Counted from the stretch's first letter, positions 16,421-27,831 are shown. The stretch: DNA of 64,000 bases from Marinobacterium_A aestuariivivens (GCF_042661465.1 NZ_JBHSWE010000001.1:2914001-2978000), one strand, 5' to 3'. The notes: generated from the letters alone by a model not told the origin. Numbers and translations: made by a program.

Positions 16421-17917
16421 ATGGGGATTAGAGAGATTCCTCTGTTTATCGACGGTCAGGCGGTGCGATCCGAGAGCAGCAACTGGCACGAGGTGCGCAA
16501 TCCGGCGACGCAGCAGGTGGTGGCGCGGGTGCCCTTTGCGACCCGGGATGAAGTCGACCGGGCGGTTGCCAGCGCCAAAGCCGCGTTCGCCGGCTGGCGC
16601 AGGGTGCCGCTGGTCCAGCGCATGCGTATCATGCTCAAGTTCCAGGAACTGATCCGGCAGAATACCGAACAGCTGGCCGGGCTGATCACCGAGGAGCACG
16701 GCAAGACGCTGCCCGATGCCGAGGGCGAGATCGGCCGCGGGCTCGAGGTGGTCGAACACGCCTGCTCGATCTGTTCACTGCAGCTGGGTGAGATGGCCGA
16801 GAACGCCGCCGGTGGCGTCAATGTCTATACGCTGCACCAGCCGCTGGGTGTCGGGGCCGGGATTACCGCCTTCAACTTTCCGGTGATGCTGCCCTGTTTC
16901 ATGTTTCCGCTGGCGATAGCCGCCGGCAACAGCTTCGTGCTGAAACCCTCGGAGCAGGACCCGTCGTCGACGATGTATCTGGTGGAGCTGGCCCACCGGG
17001 CCGGGGTGCCGGACGGGGTCTTGAACGTTGTACACGGCGGCCCCGAGGTGGCCGAGCGGCTCTGCGACCACCCCGATATCAGGGCGCTGTCCTTCATCGG
17101 CTCGACCCGCGTCGGCAGTGTGCTCCACGAGCGGGCCAGCGCCGCCGGCAAGCGGGTGCAGGCGATGATGGGCGCCAAGAATCACTGCGTCATCATGCCG
17201 GACGCGAACCGCAGCCAGGCGATCAACCAGATCCTGGGGTCCGCCTTCGGTGCCGCCGGCCAGCGCTGCATGGCCAACTCGGTGCTGGTGCTTGTGGGCG
17301 AGGCCCAGCAGTGGCTGCCGGAAATCGTCGAGCGGGCCAGGGCGCTGAAAGTCGGCCCCGGCATCGATCGCCAGGCCGATCTCGGACCGCTGGTATCGCG
17401 CGCGGCCCGGGAGAGAGTGACCGGGCTTGTCGACGCCGGCGTGGCGGAGGGGGCGGTGCTGGAACTGGACGGACGGGGCATCGGTGTCGAGGGCTTTCCC
17501 GAGGGCAACTTTATCGGCCCGACACTGTTTTCCGGGGTGAACGCCGGGATGCGGATCTATCGCGAGGAGATCTTCGGCCCGGTGCTCTGTGTGGTCGGTG
17601 TCGACAGCCTGGATCAGGCCATCGAATTCATCAATGCCAACCCCAATGGCAACGGCACGGCGATCTTCACCGGTTCCGGCTGGGCGGCGCGGCATTTCGA
17701 GAGCGAGATCGATGTCGGTCAGGTGGGCATCAACGTCCCGATACCGGTACCGGTAGCCTTCTTCAGCTTTACCGGCTCCCGCGCCTCCAAACTCGGAGAT
17801 CTGGGGCCCAATGGCAAGCAGGCTATCCAGTTCTGGACCCAGACCAAGACGGTGACGTCACGCTGGTTCGAGCCGGAGCATGAGTCACAGGGTATCAATA
17901 CCACCATCTCGCTGTAA
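16421..17917 (+). CDS. mmsA: Methylmalonate-semialdehyde dehydrogenase (CoA-acylating)
   Basis: 498 residues. Oxidises methylmalonate or malonate semialdehyde to propionyl- or acetyl-CoA with NAD and CoA, at the end of valine, beta-alanine and inositol breakdown. The sequence has the family-specific LHQPLGVGAGITAFNFPVML, the nucleotide-binding FIGSTRVG, and the catalytic cysteine in GAAGQRCMANS (about Cys283). The family's lack of the usual ALDH glutamate ('MMGAKNH' replaces 'ELGGK') is also seen. The start at 16421 gives the normal length of about 500. It stands alone on its strand, so it may receive semialdehyde from the class III aminotransferase at 32751-34145; that link is an inference. 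Confidence 0.88.
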   Translation: MGIREIPLFIDGQAVRSESSNWHEVRNPATQQVVARVPFATRDEVDRAVASAKAAFAGWRRVPLVQRMRIMLKFQELIRQNTEQLAGLITEEHGKTLPDAEGEIGRGLEVVEHACSICSLQLGEMAENAAGGVNVYTLHQPLGVGAGITAFNFPVMLPCFMFPLAIAAGNSFVLKPSEQDPSSTMYLVELAHRAGVPDGVLNVVHGGPEVAERLCDHPDIRALSFIGSTRVGSVLHERASAAGKRVQAMMGAKNHCVIMPDANRSQAINQILGSAFGAAGQRCMANSVLVLVGEAQQWLPEIVERARALKVGPGIDRQADLGPLVSRAARERVTGLVDAGVAEGAVLELDGRGIGVEGFPEGNFIGPTLFSGVNAGMRIYREEIFGPVLCVVGVDSLDQAIEFINANPNGNGTAIFTGSGWAARHFESEIDVGQVGINVPIPVPVAFFSFTGSRASKLGDLGPNGKQAIQFWTQTKTVTSRWFEPEHESQGINTTISL

Positions 17918-17973
17918 GAAAGCGACAAGCGGCAAGCTTCAATACTTGCGGGTGCAGCTTATAGCTCGCAGGT

Positions 17974-18234
17974 TCAGGGTTTCAGCGGGTGTCCGGCCGG
18001 CAACTGGCGCTCAATCCAGAGCGCCAGCTTGTGTTTCATGTTGCGTTCGTTTTCCTGGTCCTTCGCCAGCGGCTGGATCAGTTGATCATGGACCAGCAGC
18101 CGATAGAGGGCCCGGACTTTCTCGCTGGCGCTGTCGGTGGGCTCGAACTGCCCGGCGCCGCGTTTCTGCATGTAAAGTGCCCCGATGCGCAGTGCTTCAC
18201 GTACCAGCTCGGCTTCCTGCTTCTCTCTGCTCAT
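17974..18234 (-). CDS. DUF5062 family protein
   Basis: 86 residues, mostly helical and charged: MSREKQEAELVREALRIGAL, then KRGAGQFEPTDSASEKVRAL and MKHKLALWIERQLPAGHPL. This pattern fits the short DUF5062 family of gammaproteobacteria, whose function is unknown. It has no signal peptide or membrane segment. It lies alone between two plus-strand genes and shares its upstream region (18235-18339) with the CHAD gene. Confidence 0.65.
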   Translation of the reverse strand: MSREKQEAELVREALRIGALYMQKRGAGQFEPTDSASEKVRALYRLLVHDQLIQPLAKDQENERNMKHKLALWIERQLPAGHPLKP

Positions 18235-18339
18235 GACGATCTCCAGCTACAGGGGCTAATTCGCTATCAGAGTAGCACTTGCAGGCAAGCCTGTCGGCTA
18301 AGCTTAGCGAGGCAAAGTGGCAAATGCCGGAGATGGGGT

Positions 18340-19203
18340 ATGGCTTTCCGACTGCGTCCGTCCAAACCCCTGGCGAAGGAGGTGCGGCGGATAGCGCGCG
18401 ACGAATTGAAACGGCTGAAAACGCTGATGACCGAGCCGGTCGGGGACCGCGACGAGGGCATTCATCAGCTGCGGGTCGGCATGAAGCGCATGCGGGCGCT
18501 GCTGCACCTGATCCGGGATGCGCTGGCGGAGACCGAATTCGAAGCCGCACAGGCCCGGTGCAAGGCCCTGGCCGATGACTACGCCGGGGCCCGCGACGCC
18601 AGCGTGGGGCGCATTGTGCTCGAAGAACTGCTGCAGGGCTGCCATGAGCCCGAACAGCGCGAGCGTCTCAGGAACAGTTTCCAGCGCTCGCTGGGGGCCG
18701 TGGCCGGAGAGCCCCCGCCGCTCTGCGAGGCGGTCACGCGGCTGAAGCAGATGCGCCGGGAACTGAAGCGCTGGCCGCTGTCGAACCTGGGTCTCAAGCC
18801 GCTTGGCAGCCGGCTGGAAAAACAGTATCGCAAGGCGGCAAGGTTCGACCGGCAAGTCAGAGCCGACAGGGCGATGGCATTGATGCACGAGTGGCGCAAG
18901 GTCGTGAAACGGCTGTTGTATCAGCTCGAGCTGGTACAGGGCGACGATAAAAAACTGCTCAGGCGCCTCCGGCGGCTCGGTTCGCTGCTCGGTGACCTGC
19001 ATGATCTCGACATGCTCGAACTGCAGGTCGAGTCGCATGTCGACCTGTTCTGGCTCGATGACCGCCAGACGTTGCTTCGATTGCTGAGGCAGCAACGCGA
19101 AAATCTGCGTTCCCGGGCGCTCCGGCTGGGTGACAAGCTGTTCGTGGAAGATCCGAAGTCCTTCGTTCGCGGCCGCTTCAGGCACTGGCGACGGGCTCGC
19201 TGA
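18340..19203 (+). CDS. CHAD domain protein
   Basis: 287 residues from the ATG at 18340. It contains the conserved-histidine, arginine-rich pattern HQLRVGMKRMRALLHLIRDA near the N-terminus and the second set HEWRKVVKRLLYQLELV and LGDLHDLDMLE in the C-terminal half. CHAD domains are helical bundles that bind polyphosphate through these basic residues; many sit next to or in CYTH proteins, but no CYTH partner is seen here. The longer open frame upstream of 18340 overlaps the divergent DUF5062 gene and is not credible. Confidence 0.75.
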   Translation: MAFRLRPSKPLAKEVRRIARDELKRLKTLMTEPVGDRDEGIHQLRVGMKRMRALLHLIRDALAETEFEAAQARCKALADDYAGARDASVGRIVLEELLQGCHEPEQRERLRNSFQRSLGAVAGEPPPLCEAVTRLKQMRRELKRWPLSNLGLKPLGSRLEKQYRKAARFDRQVRADRAMALMHEWRKVVKRLLYQLELVQGDDKKLLRRLRRLGSLLGDLHDLDMLELQVESHVDLFWLDDRQTLLRLLRQQRENLRSRALRLGDKLFVEDPKSFVRGRFRHWRRAR

Positions 19204-19242
19204 TCGGTATACTGGGGTCAGATTCACTGACGCGGACGCGAT

Positions 19243-19886
19243 ATGAAATACAGCATTATTCCGGTGACGCCCTTCCAGCAGAATTGCAGTCTGATCTGGT
19301 GTGAAGAGACCGGCAAGGCCGCGGTGGTCGATCCGGGCGGGGATCTGGACAGAATACTCGCCCGGGCAGAGCAACTGGGTGTCGAGCTTGAAAAATCCTG
19401 CTGACCCATGCCCATATCGACCATGCCGGCGGCACCCACGAGCTGGCGACGCTGAAGGGCCTGCCCATCGAGGGGCCGCAGCACGGGGATCTTTTCTGGA
19501 TCGAGGCGCTGGCGCAGCAGAGCCAGATGTTCGGTTTTCCACCGGTGGAGGGCTTCACGCCGGATCGCTGGCTCGAGGATGGCGATACCGTCACGGTGGG
19601 ACATCAGCAACTGCAGGTGATCCATTGTCCGGGCCATACGCCGGGACATGTGGTGTTCTATCATGCCGCCGGCAAGCTGGCACTGGTGGGCGACGTGCTG
19701 TTCCAGGGTTCGATCGGGCGTACCGACTTTCCGCGGGGCAATCATCAGCAGCTGATCGACTCGATCCGCAACAAGCTGTTTCCCCTGGGCGACGACATCG
19801 ACTTCATCCCGGGGCATGGCCCGATGTCGACGTTCGGCGAGGAGCGGCGCAATAACCCCTTTGTCGCCGACCGGCGCTACGGTTGA
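19243..19886 (+). CDS. Metallo-beta-lactamase fold hydrolase (YcbL / glyoxalase II-like), frameshifted
   Basis: Restored length about 214 residues. The start MKYSIIPVTPFQQNCSLIW is typical of the YcbL group. Metal ligands appear in order: THAHIDHAGG, HCPGHTPGH, GDVLFQGSIGRTD, and the C-terminal PGHGPMSTFGEE. Members bind zinc or iron and hydrolyse thioesters such as S-lactoylglutathione. A run of five A at 19391-19395 appears one base short: adding one A converts the premature stop to EKILLTHAH. The gene follows the CHAD gene by 39 bases on the same strand. Confidence 0.82.
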
Positions 19887-19983
19887 TTGATATCGACTAT
19901 GGAATCAATCGGTTAATAAAATTTCAAGCGATCAGGCCAGCGCCTCTATACTGCTTCCAAATCGTCATGCAAGGAGTGAGACC

Positions 19984-20460
19984 ATGAGCAGCAAAGCTAT
20001 CCATATCGGCATTGCCGAAACCGAACGCAAAGCCATCGCCGACGGTCTCAGTCGACTGCTGGCGGATTCCTACACCCTGTATCTGCAGACCCACAATTTC
20101 CACTGGAACGTCACCGGACCGCAGTTCCGCGAGCTGCACCTGATGTTCGAGGAGCAGTACAACGAGCTGGCGCTGGCCGTGGACGAGGTTGCCGAACGCA
20201 TCCGCACCTTGGGTGCCGTCGCACCCGGGACCTACAAGGCCTACGCCGCGCTGAGTTCTATCAAGGAGATCGAGGACGTGCCGGCGGCCGGCGAGATGGT
20301 CACCATCCTGACCGAGGGTCACGAGCAGGTCGTACGGACTTGCCGCGAAGTGCTGAAGGTCGCCCAGGGCGCCGATGACGAGTCCACCGCGTCGCTGGTG
20401 TCCGACCGCATGCGGATCCACGAGAAGACCGCCTGGATGCTGCGCAGCCTGGCAGGCTGA
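19984..20460 (+). CDS. dps: Dps-type DNA-binding ferritin-like protein
   Basis: 158 residues. Dps dodecamers oxidise iron with hydrogen peroxide and coat DNA in stress. The ferroxidase pattern is present: LYLQTHNFHWNVTG followed by HLMFEEQYNELALAVDEVAE, with the usual His, Asp and Glu positions across the subunit interface. Length matches the family. The start at 19984 follows AAGGAGTGAGACC. An AT-rich region (19890-19975) upstream, containing TTAATAAAATT, suggests its own promoter. Confidence 0.9.
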   Translation: MSSKAIHIGIAETERKAIADGLSRLLADSYTLYLQTHNFHWNVTGPQFRELHLMFEEQYNELALAVDEVAERIRTLGAVAPGTYKAYAALSSIKEIEDVPAAGEMVTILTEGHEQVVRTCREVLKVAQGADDESTASLVSDRMRIHEKTAWMLRSLAG

Positions 20461-20484
20461 GCTGACGAAGCAGGCGGGGCGCGT

Positions 20485-21084
20485 TCACTTCGAGGATCGC
20501 GAAACCCCGCCGCTGACCAGAAAGGCGGTGACCTGCGCCGCCGGAACCTGTAACGGCTGGATCCGGCTTCTCGGCACCACAATGAGGTTACCGGCAAAGT
20601 TGTACGACTGCGGCAGGTATACCGCCACATCATCTTCAAGCCCGAAAGCGGCCAGGGATTCCTGCGTCACGAAGCCGATCAGGCGCACGGCGCCGTCCTC
20701 GCTCAGCTGTACCAGCACCGGTTTGCTGAAACTCTTCTGATCACCGAGAAAAGCCCGGAACAGGTCCTTCAGGGCACTGTAGAGCATCTTCACGAGTGGA
20801 ATGCGGTCGAGCAGCGCATCGATGCGCCCGAGCAGAAAACTGCCGAGGAAGTTCGAGGCGGCCAGGCCTGTCAGTATGATCACCGCCAGGGTAACGCCGA
20901 TGCCGGTCAGGGTCACCAGCCAGCCCGGCTCGATGCCCGGGTAGAGACGCGCGAAGAGAGCGCCGACGGCAGAGAACAGGGTTTCGTTAAGGGCGGTGAA
21001 AATGAGCCAGACCAGGTAGACGGTCAGTACCGCCGGCAGCAGCAGGAGCAGTCCCTGGAAGAACAGCCGCATCAGATATTTCAT
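20485..21084 (-). CDS. DUF502 family membrane protein
   Basis: 199 residues. Two N-terminal transmembrane segments (about 5-27, LMRLFFQGLLLLLPAVLTVY; and about 55-80, GIGVTLAVIILTGLAASNFL) are followed by a soluble domain with PLVKMLYSALKDLFRAFLGD and GFVTQE, the DUF502 signature. Members are widespread inner membrane proteins with no settled function. It is convergent with dps, 24 bases away. Its upstream region is shared with the small plus-strand gene at 21178. Confidence 0.85.
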   Translation of the reverse strand: MKYLMRLFFQGLLLLLPAVLTVYLVWLIFTALNETLFSAVGALFARLYPGIEPGWLVTLTGIGVTLAVIILTGLAASNFLGSFLLGRIDALLDRIPLVKMLYSALKDLFRAFLGDQKSFSKPVLVQLSEDGAVRLIGFVTQESLAAFGLEDDVAVYLPQSYNFAGNLIVVPRSRIQPLQVPAAQVTAFLVSGGVSRSSK

Positions 21085-21177
21085 AAAGCAGTCCGTGGGT
21101 CTAAGAGAGCCTAACTATACTGGGAAAACGATGAATCACTGATGTATGACGCCATGGCGAGCAGAAGGGAGCGCAGC

Positions 21178-21419
21178 ATGCAGCATATCGACTATCGAGG
21201 ATTCCGTATCACCCCCGGGTTCTGCCGACCGAGACGCCCGGTGTCTGGCTGCTGGAACCGAAGATCTACCATCAGGATCCGAAGGATACGATCTTCCATA
21301 ATGCCGGCGAGCTTTCGGGGCAGGCCGAGTGCCGGGTCGAGGCATTCGACGAGGCTTCGGCGATGCAGTCCTGCGCCACCCTGGCCCGGCAGATGATCGA
21401 CCACTACCTGGCGTCCTGA
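21178..21419 (+). CDS. Small hypothetical protein, about 80 residues, frameshifted
   Basis: It starts MQHIDYRGFRITPG. A GGG at 21217-21219 seems one base short; restoring it gives VLPTETPGVWLLEPKIYHQD, then HNAGELSGQAECRVEAFDEA and SCATLARQMIDHYLAS, ending at 21419. The restored text has good codon use and a smooth alpha/beta pattern, while the unshifted frame is arginine- and proline-rich. I do not recognise the family. It lies between DUF502 and zapE genes. Confidence 0.5.
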
Positions 21420-21429
21420 TATGTCGCTA

Positions 21430-22565
21430 TCAGGGCTGATGGGGACGCTGAAGATACGCCTCCGTCTGCATCTCCGTCAGGCGGCTGAAGGTGCGCCTGA
21501 ACTCGAACGCCAGACGGCCACCGGGGTAAAGATGCTCCAGCGCGCAGCGGGTCGACAGGTATAGCCTGACATTGCGGTCGTAAAGCTCGTCGACGAGGCT
21601 GATAAAGCGCCGTGCGGGATCGTCCATCCGCGACCAGCGCACCTCGCGACTGCCGGTCGCCGTGACCGTATAGCTGCCATCTTCGGTGCCGCGGGCCTTG
21701 ATCCATTCCCGGGTTTCACCGCTGAACGCCGGAACGCCGCTGACCATCAGCGTATGGTAGCGCTGTGCGAGCTCGACATAGTCCAGTGCCGAACGCGGCC
21801 CGCTGCAAAGAGCATCGAAATCGAACCAGACGACGCCGTTGCCGTGACGGCGAACCGGTATCGGCCGGTTGCAGACATTCAGCTCCCCGTTCTGGTCGGG
21901 GTTGTCCGCCAGTTGCTGGAACAGAGCCGCAAACTGATCATCGGCGGGCTCCCTGAACAGCACGGATGCCGTCTGCAACTGGCGCAAGCGGTGGTCCCGG
22001 CCGCCATCCAGCGCGTGGGTGTGCATATGCCGTTGCAGAAGCCGTATCGCCGGCAGAAACGAATCCCGCTGCAGGCCGTCCCGGTACAGATCCTCGGGGG
22101 CAGGTTGGAGGTGGCGACCATCGTCACGCCGCGTCGGAACAGCTCGTCGAACAGGCGCCCCAGCAGCATCGCATCGCCGATATCCGAGACCTGAAGTTCG
22201 TCGAAGCAGAGAACCGGGTGCTGTCGCGCAAGACGTCGGGCGATACGCCGCAAGGGGTCCGCATGGCCCGTTTCCTGTGACAGTTCGCGGTGTATCCGGG
22301 CCATGAAACGGTGAAAGTGCAGCCGCAACGCCGTCCCCGGGGGCAGAGAGGTGCAGAACAGGTCCATCAGCAGGGTCTTGCCGCGTCCGACGGGGCCCCA
22401 GAGGTAGAGTCCCGCGGGGGCGCTTCTGCGCAGCCAGCGCAGGGGCGTCCGTTTCTGCAGCTGGGCATGCAGCCGGTCGAGCAGGATGCAGGCATCCTGC
22501 TGCGCCTGATCGGGCACATGGTCGGGCTGCTGCTGATACTGGCGATAGCGTTCGGACGGGATCAT
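21430..22565 (-). CDS. zapE: Cell division protein ZapE / AFG1-like ATPase, frameshifted
   Basis: Restored length about 378 residues. Walker A GPVGRGKT in YLWGPVGRGKTLLMDLF, Walker B CFDELQVSDI followed by AMLLGRLF, and sensor ATSNLPP are those of the AFG1/ZapE family, which binds FtsZ and influences ring constriction. A C run at 22096-22100 is one base short: with it restored the text reads SNLPPEDLYRDGLQRDSF, and the C-terminal part (TRCALEHLYPGGRLAFEF, SRLTEMQTEAYL) follows in frame. ZapE is conserved and close to essential in some conditions, so a true break is less likely than a sequencing error. ATG at 22565. Confidence 0.85.
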
Positions 22566-22617
22566 GGAGGGGATGGTACCGGAAATCCCGCCCGCCGCGA
22601 TACCGGTGCGAAAACGC

Positions 22618-23619
22618 CTATTTATGCAGCTGCAGCGCGATCTTGTAGAGTCTGGGGTCATGCTTGCGGTACTTGATCACGTCCTGCAGCGGGACCGGCA
22701 TCAACTGGCGCCCGTCGCTGCCGATCATGATGTCACTGTAGTCCGCCAGCAGATAGTTCACCGCAGTGATGCCCATGCAGGATGCGAGCACACGGTCATG
22801 CCCCGTGGGGCTGCCGCCACGCTGGATATGGCCGAGAATGCAGACCCGGGCCTCTTCGCCAAAGAAACGCAGCTGATCGGCCAGACGTCCGGTCAAACCC
22901 GGCTCGGGGCCCTCGGCAACGACGATGATGCCGCTCGAGCCCCTGCCCGCCTTGCGGTTGCTGACCAGGGTGTAGCCGATGGACTCGACCACCGTCGGGT
23001 GTTCGGGAATCAGAATCATCTCCGCGCCGCAGGCAATGCCAACCTGGGTGGCGATGAAGCCCGAATTGCGTCCCATGACTTCGACCAGGAACAACCGTTC
23101 GTGGGACAGCGCGGTATCGCGGATGCGGTCGATGGCGCCGATGGCCGTATTGACGGCGGTATCGAAGCCTATGCTGTCGTCGGTGCCATAGATGTCGTTG
23201 TCGATCGAACCGGGCAGACCGACCACCGGGATACCGGATTCCTCGGTAAAGAGGTGGGCGCCGGTGAGGGTGCCGTCGCCACCGATGGCGACCAGCGCCT
23301 GGATGCCGTTCTGCTTGAGGATTTCGGCGGCCCTGCGACGGGTCGGGGCTTCCTTGAAGGCCTCGCAGCGGTCGCTTTTGAGGATGGTGCCGCCGCGCTG
23401 AATGATGTTGCTGACCGAGCTCGACGACATGCGGCGCATGTCGTCGGTGATGAGGCCGCTGTAGCCACGGTGAATGCCGTAGACCTTGATACCGATGTTC
23501 AGGGCCGTGCGGACGACGGCGCGGATGGCGGCATTCATGGCCGGGGCGTCCCCACCGCTGGTCAGCACCCCGATGGCATCGAAGGTGCGAACGGCTTCCA
23601 GTTCGGGCAGGCTGTACAT
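22618..23619 (-). CDS. pfkA: ATP-dependent 6-phosphofructokinase
   Basis: 333 residues. Catalyses phosphorylation of fructose 6-phosphate in glycolysis. Motifs: LTSGGDAPAMNA, AIGGDGTLTGA, the catalytic PGSIDNDIYGTDDSIGFDTA, MGRNSGFIA, and HIQRGGSPTGHDR. The GGDGT form (rather than GGDDS) and PGSIDND (rather than PKTIDND) indicate the ATP-using rather than the pyrophosphate-using enzyme. AGGAGA lies 9 bases before the ATG at 23619. It is divergent from aceK, sharing a 146-base upstream region. Confidence 0.92.
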   Translation of the reverse strand: MYSLPELEAVRTFDAIGVLTSGGDAPAMNAAIRAVVRTALNIGIKVYGIHRGYSGLITDDMRRMSSSSVSNIIQRGGTILKSDRCEAFKEAPTRRRAAEILKQNGIQALVAIGGDGTLTGAHLFTEESGIPVVGLPGSIDNDIYGTDDSIGFDTAVNTAIGAIDRIRDTALSHERLFLVEVMGRNSGFIATQVGIACGAEMILIPEHPTVVESIGYTLVSNRKAGRGSSGIIVVAEGPEPGLTGRLADQLRFFGEEARVCILGHIQRGGSPTGHDRVLASCMGITAVNYLLADYSDIMIGSDGRQLMPVPLQDVIKYRKHDPRLYKIALQLHK

Positions 23620-23765
23620 GGTCTAAGCTCTCCTGATAGCGGCGTCCTTTTGAACTATAGATGAGGTGCCGGTAATGGCACCGTCGGTGCCTGACGGGGG
23701 CGCGTCGATGTTGCCCGGGGCCCGTGCCACTCCCGGGCCTGGGATGAACAAGGGACCTCAATTAT

Positions 23766-25496
23766 ATGACAGTGTTGTTTGCCGATCGCATTGCCGAAGC
23801 GGTACTGGAAAAATTCGCCGATTACCGCACTCGCTTCCAGACCATTACCGCCGCCTCCCAGCTTCGTTTCGAAAAGGCCGACTGGCATGCCATTCAGCGC
23901 GCGGGCGCTGCACGTATCGACCTCTACGAGGACAATACCGAAGCGGCGGCCGCGGCCATAATCGAACAGCTCGGCGAAGTCGTCTACGATGCCAACCTCT
24001 GGCATGACGCCAGGCGCTGCTATGCCGGCAGGATCAAGCTTCGCAACGATCCTGAGCTGGCGGAAACCTTCTACAATTCGATCTACCTGAAAGTATTCAG
24101 GCATCGCGAACTTGACGATGCCCACATGTTCATTCGCTCTGACTATGAAGGCCAGCAGATCGATACCGGCGACCGGCTCTGCCGGGTCTATACGCTGGAT
24201 GACGGGCTGGTGGCCGTACTGGGCAGGATACTGGACGACTACGCGTTCAACATACCCTGGGAGAACAAGCGTCGTGATATCTGCAATCTGGTGTATTTCA
24301 CGCGCAAGAACATTCCCCGCAGCGCCATCGACGAGACCCGAACGTCCATCGAGATCATCCGCAGTGTGTTTTTCCGCAACAAGGGCGCCTATATCGTCGG
24401 TCGCATCAACTTCGGCGATCGACCGGTTCCCTTCGTGCTGCCGGTTCTGCACAACGGCAACGGGGCCCTGTATGTCGATACACTGATCGTCGACGAGGAC
24501 GACGTTTCGATTATTTTCAGCTTCACCCGCTCCTATTTCATGGTCGACGTCAACTCGCCGTCGGAGTTCGTCGGCTTCCTGCACTCCCTGATACCGATGA
24601 AGTCCAAGGCGGAACTGTACTGTTCCATCGGTTTCTACAAGCAGGGCAAGGCCGAGTTCTACCGCAGTTTTCTCGACCACCTCGACAGCTCGGATGACCG
24701 CTTCATCATCGCACCGGGAATCAGGGGGATGGTCATGACGGTGTTTACGCTGCCGTCCTTTCCAGTCGTGTTCAAGCTGATCAAGGACCGTTTCTCGTCG
24801 TCGAAAAACATCACCCGGGACCTGGTCAAACAGAAGTACCAGCTGGTCAAGCGACACGATCGGGTCGGCCGCATGGCCGATACCCAGGAGTTCGCCAATT
24901 TTCTGTTTCCACGGGACCGTTTCAGTCCGGAGCTGATCGAAGAGCTGCAGAAAGTGGCCGCATCGTCGGTCCAGGTGGACGACGGCCTGATCACGATCAG
25001 GCACCTCTGGACCGAAAGGCGCATGACACCGCTGAATATCTATATCGACGAGGCGCTGGCCAACCAGGATGAAGACCGGGTCTTTCATGCCATCAACGAG
25101 TTCGGCAAGGCAATCAAGCAATTGGCGGCCGCCAACATCTTCGCCGGGGACATGCTGTTCAAGAATTTCGGCGTCACCCGGCATCAGCGCGTTGTCTTTT
25201 ATGATTACGATGAAATCATGTACCTGACCGACTGCAACTTCCGGCGCATTCCCGAGCCGATGTATCCGGAGCAGGAACTGTCGGGCGAACCCTGGTACTC
25301 GGTTGGTCCCAATGATGTCTTCCCCGAAGAGTTCAGCATCCTGACCGCCTGCAACCCGCTGGTGCGAAGAATTTTCAACGAACTGCACGGTGACCTGCTG
25401 GATGTCCGATACTGGCAGGGCATGCAGGATCAGGTTCGCAACGGCGAGATTGTCGACGTCTTCCCGTATCGAAAGCTCAAGCGCTTTCCGCGTTAA
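23766..25496 (+). CDS. aceK: Isocitrate dehydrogenase kinase/phosphatase
   Basis: 576 residues, the normal length. AceK phosphorylates and dephosphorylates isocitrate dehydrogenase, sending carbon to the glyoxylate bypass during growth on acetate or fatty acids. Recognisable segments are the N-terminal regulatory half (YNSIYLKVFRHRELDD), the ATP-binding loop APGIRGMVMTVFTLPSFPVV, the catalytic region FAGDMLFKNFGVTRHQRVVF and the following YDYDEIMYLTDCNFR. aceA and aceB are not adjacent, unlike in enterics. Confidence 0.93.
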   Translation: MTVLFADRIAEAVLEKFADYRTRFQTITAASQLRFEKADWHAIQRAGAARIDLYEDNTEAAAAAIIEQLGEVVYDANLWHDARRCYAGRIKLRNDPELAETFYNSIYLKVFRHRELDDAHMFIRSDYEGQQIDTGDRLCRVYTLDDGLVAVLGRILDDYAFNIPWENKRRDICNLVYFTRKNIPRSAIDETRTSIEIIRSVFFRNKGAYIVGRINFGDRPVPFVLPVLHNGNGALYVDTLIVDEDDVSIIFSFTRSYFMVDVNSPSEFVGFLHSLIPMKSKAELYCSIGFYKQGKAEFYRSFLDHLDSSDDRFIIAPGIRGMVMTVFTLPSFPVVFKLIKDRFSSSKNITRDLVKQKYQLVKRHDRVGRMADTQEFANFLFPRDRFSPELIEELQKVAASSVQVDDGLITIRHLWTERRMTPLNIYIDEALANQDEDRVFHAINEFGKAIKQLAAANIFAGDMLFKNFGVTRHQRVVFYDYDEIMYLTDCNFRRIPEPMYPEQELSGEPWYSVGPNDVFPEEFSILTACNPLVRRIFNELHGDLLDVRYWQGMQDQVRNGEIVDVFPYRKLKRFPR

Positions 25497-25562
25497 AAGG
25501 AGCCTTGAGTAGGGGCTCTTGCAGACGAATGACCGTCCCGTGAAAAAAATATGACAGGGCTG

Positions 25563-25590
25563 TTGACTCCTGAGGAACGGTGGGTAGAAT
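25563..25590 (+). promoter_or_regulatory. rrn promoter P1
   Basis: TTGACT and TAGAAT separated by 16 bases, about 380 bases before 16S. A GC-rich discriminator follows the -10 box, as in growth-rate- and ppGpp-controlled stable RNA promoters. AT-rich sequence (GAAAAAAATATG) just upstream may act as an UP element. Confidence 0.8.
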
Positions 25591-25738
25591 ACGCACCACT
25601 TCTCGCAACGAGACACGCCAGGCGGGTCTGGAAAGAGAAGCAGGTTTTGACTTAACTGATTGTTTCTAGTCGTTTTGTCGGGATCTGGAAACAGCTCTGA
25701 TTCACAGTCGCCACGGCGACGAAAGTTGAAAAAAAGAG

Positions 25739-25766
25739 TTGACTTCGAAACCGGGCGCGCTAGAAT
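25739..25766 (+). promoter_or_regulatory. rrn promoter P2
   Basis: TTGACT and TAGAAT again with a 16-base spacer, preceded by an A-rich stretch (GAAAAAAAGAG) and followed by ATGCGCCC. The boxes are identical to those of P1, giving a tandem P1-P2 arrangement 176 bases apart. Confidence 0.82.
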
Positions 25767-25815
25767 ATGCGCCCACTTGAGACGAAAGGCCAGTTCATCG
25801 GTCGCTTCTCGAGAC

Positions 25816-25826
25816 GCTCTTTAACA
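25816..25826 (+). promoter_or_regulatory. boxA antitermination site, 16S leader
   Basis: GCTCTTTAACA in the leader matches the boxA consensus bound by NusB-S10 to make rRNA transcription resistant to Rho. A second copy precedes 23S at 28139-28150. Confidence 0.8.
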
Positions 25827-25969
25827 GATTGATCAGGTAATTCGTGTGGGCGCTTGTCGGGATAGGGCAAACAAAAGCTTTATCAAGATAAGCAACCTTA
25901 CATGTGAATTCATTTAAAGTTGTTTTAACTTGAGTCAGATTTAGAAGTGCTTCGGCATTTCGAAAATTT

Positions 25970-27510
<1,541 letters not shown>

Positions 27511-27587
27511 AACGACCTTGCCCATCCCGGCACAGCGTTCACACGAATTACCTGATCGACGTTAGAGAAGAGCAAAAACGCTTATGT

Positions 27588-27664
<77 letters not shown>

Positions 27665-27683
27665 ATCATCCTCGGATGGTTGA

Positions 27684-27764
27684 AGTAGCTCAGCTGGTTA
27701 GAGCGCACCCCACTCTTTACAGGGAGAAAGGGGTGAGGTCGGTGGTTCAAGTCCACTCAGGCCT
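27684..27764 (+). pseudogene. tRNA-Ile-derived copy with an expanded anticodon loop
   Basis: Starting 20 bases after tRNA-Ile, the sequence repeats GTAGCTCAGCTGGTTAGAGC and, after the anticodon arm, TCGGTGGTTCAAGTCCACTC. The 5' acceptor strand is missing (ATGGTTGA in its place) and there is no CCA. The seven-base anticodon loop is replaced by about 18 bases containing CTCTTTACAGGGAGAAA, flanked by a longer CACCCC/GGGGTG stem. It cannot be a normal tRNA. Confidence 0.8.
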
Positions 27765-27831
27765 TGCAGTCGTTCAAGCACGGTTGATGCTGTTACCTGG
27801 TCAATGGAATACTCCTGACTCAGGACGTACT

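Noticed and set aside
23655..25616. A 653-codon minus-strand frame opposite aceK
   Set aside because: aceK on the plus strand has full-length family identity; the minus frame is its shadow.
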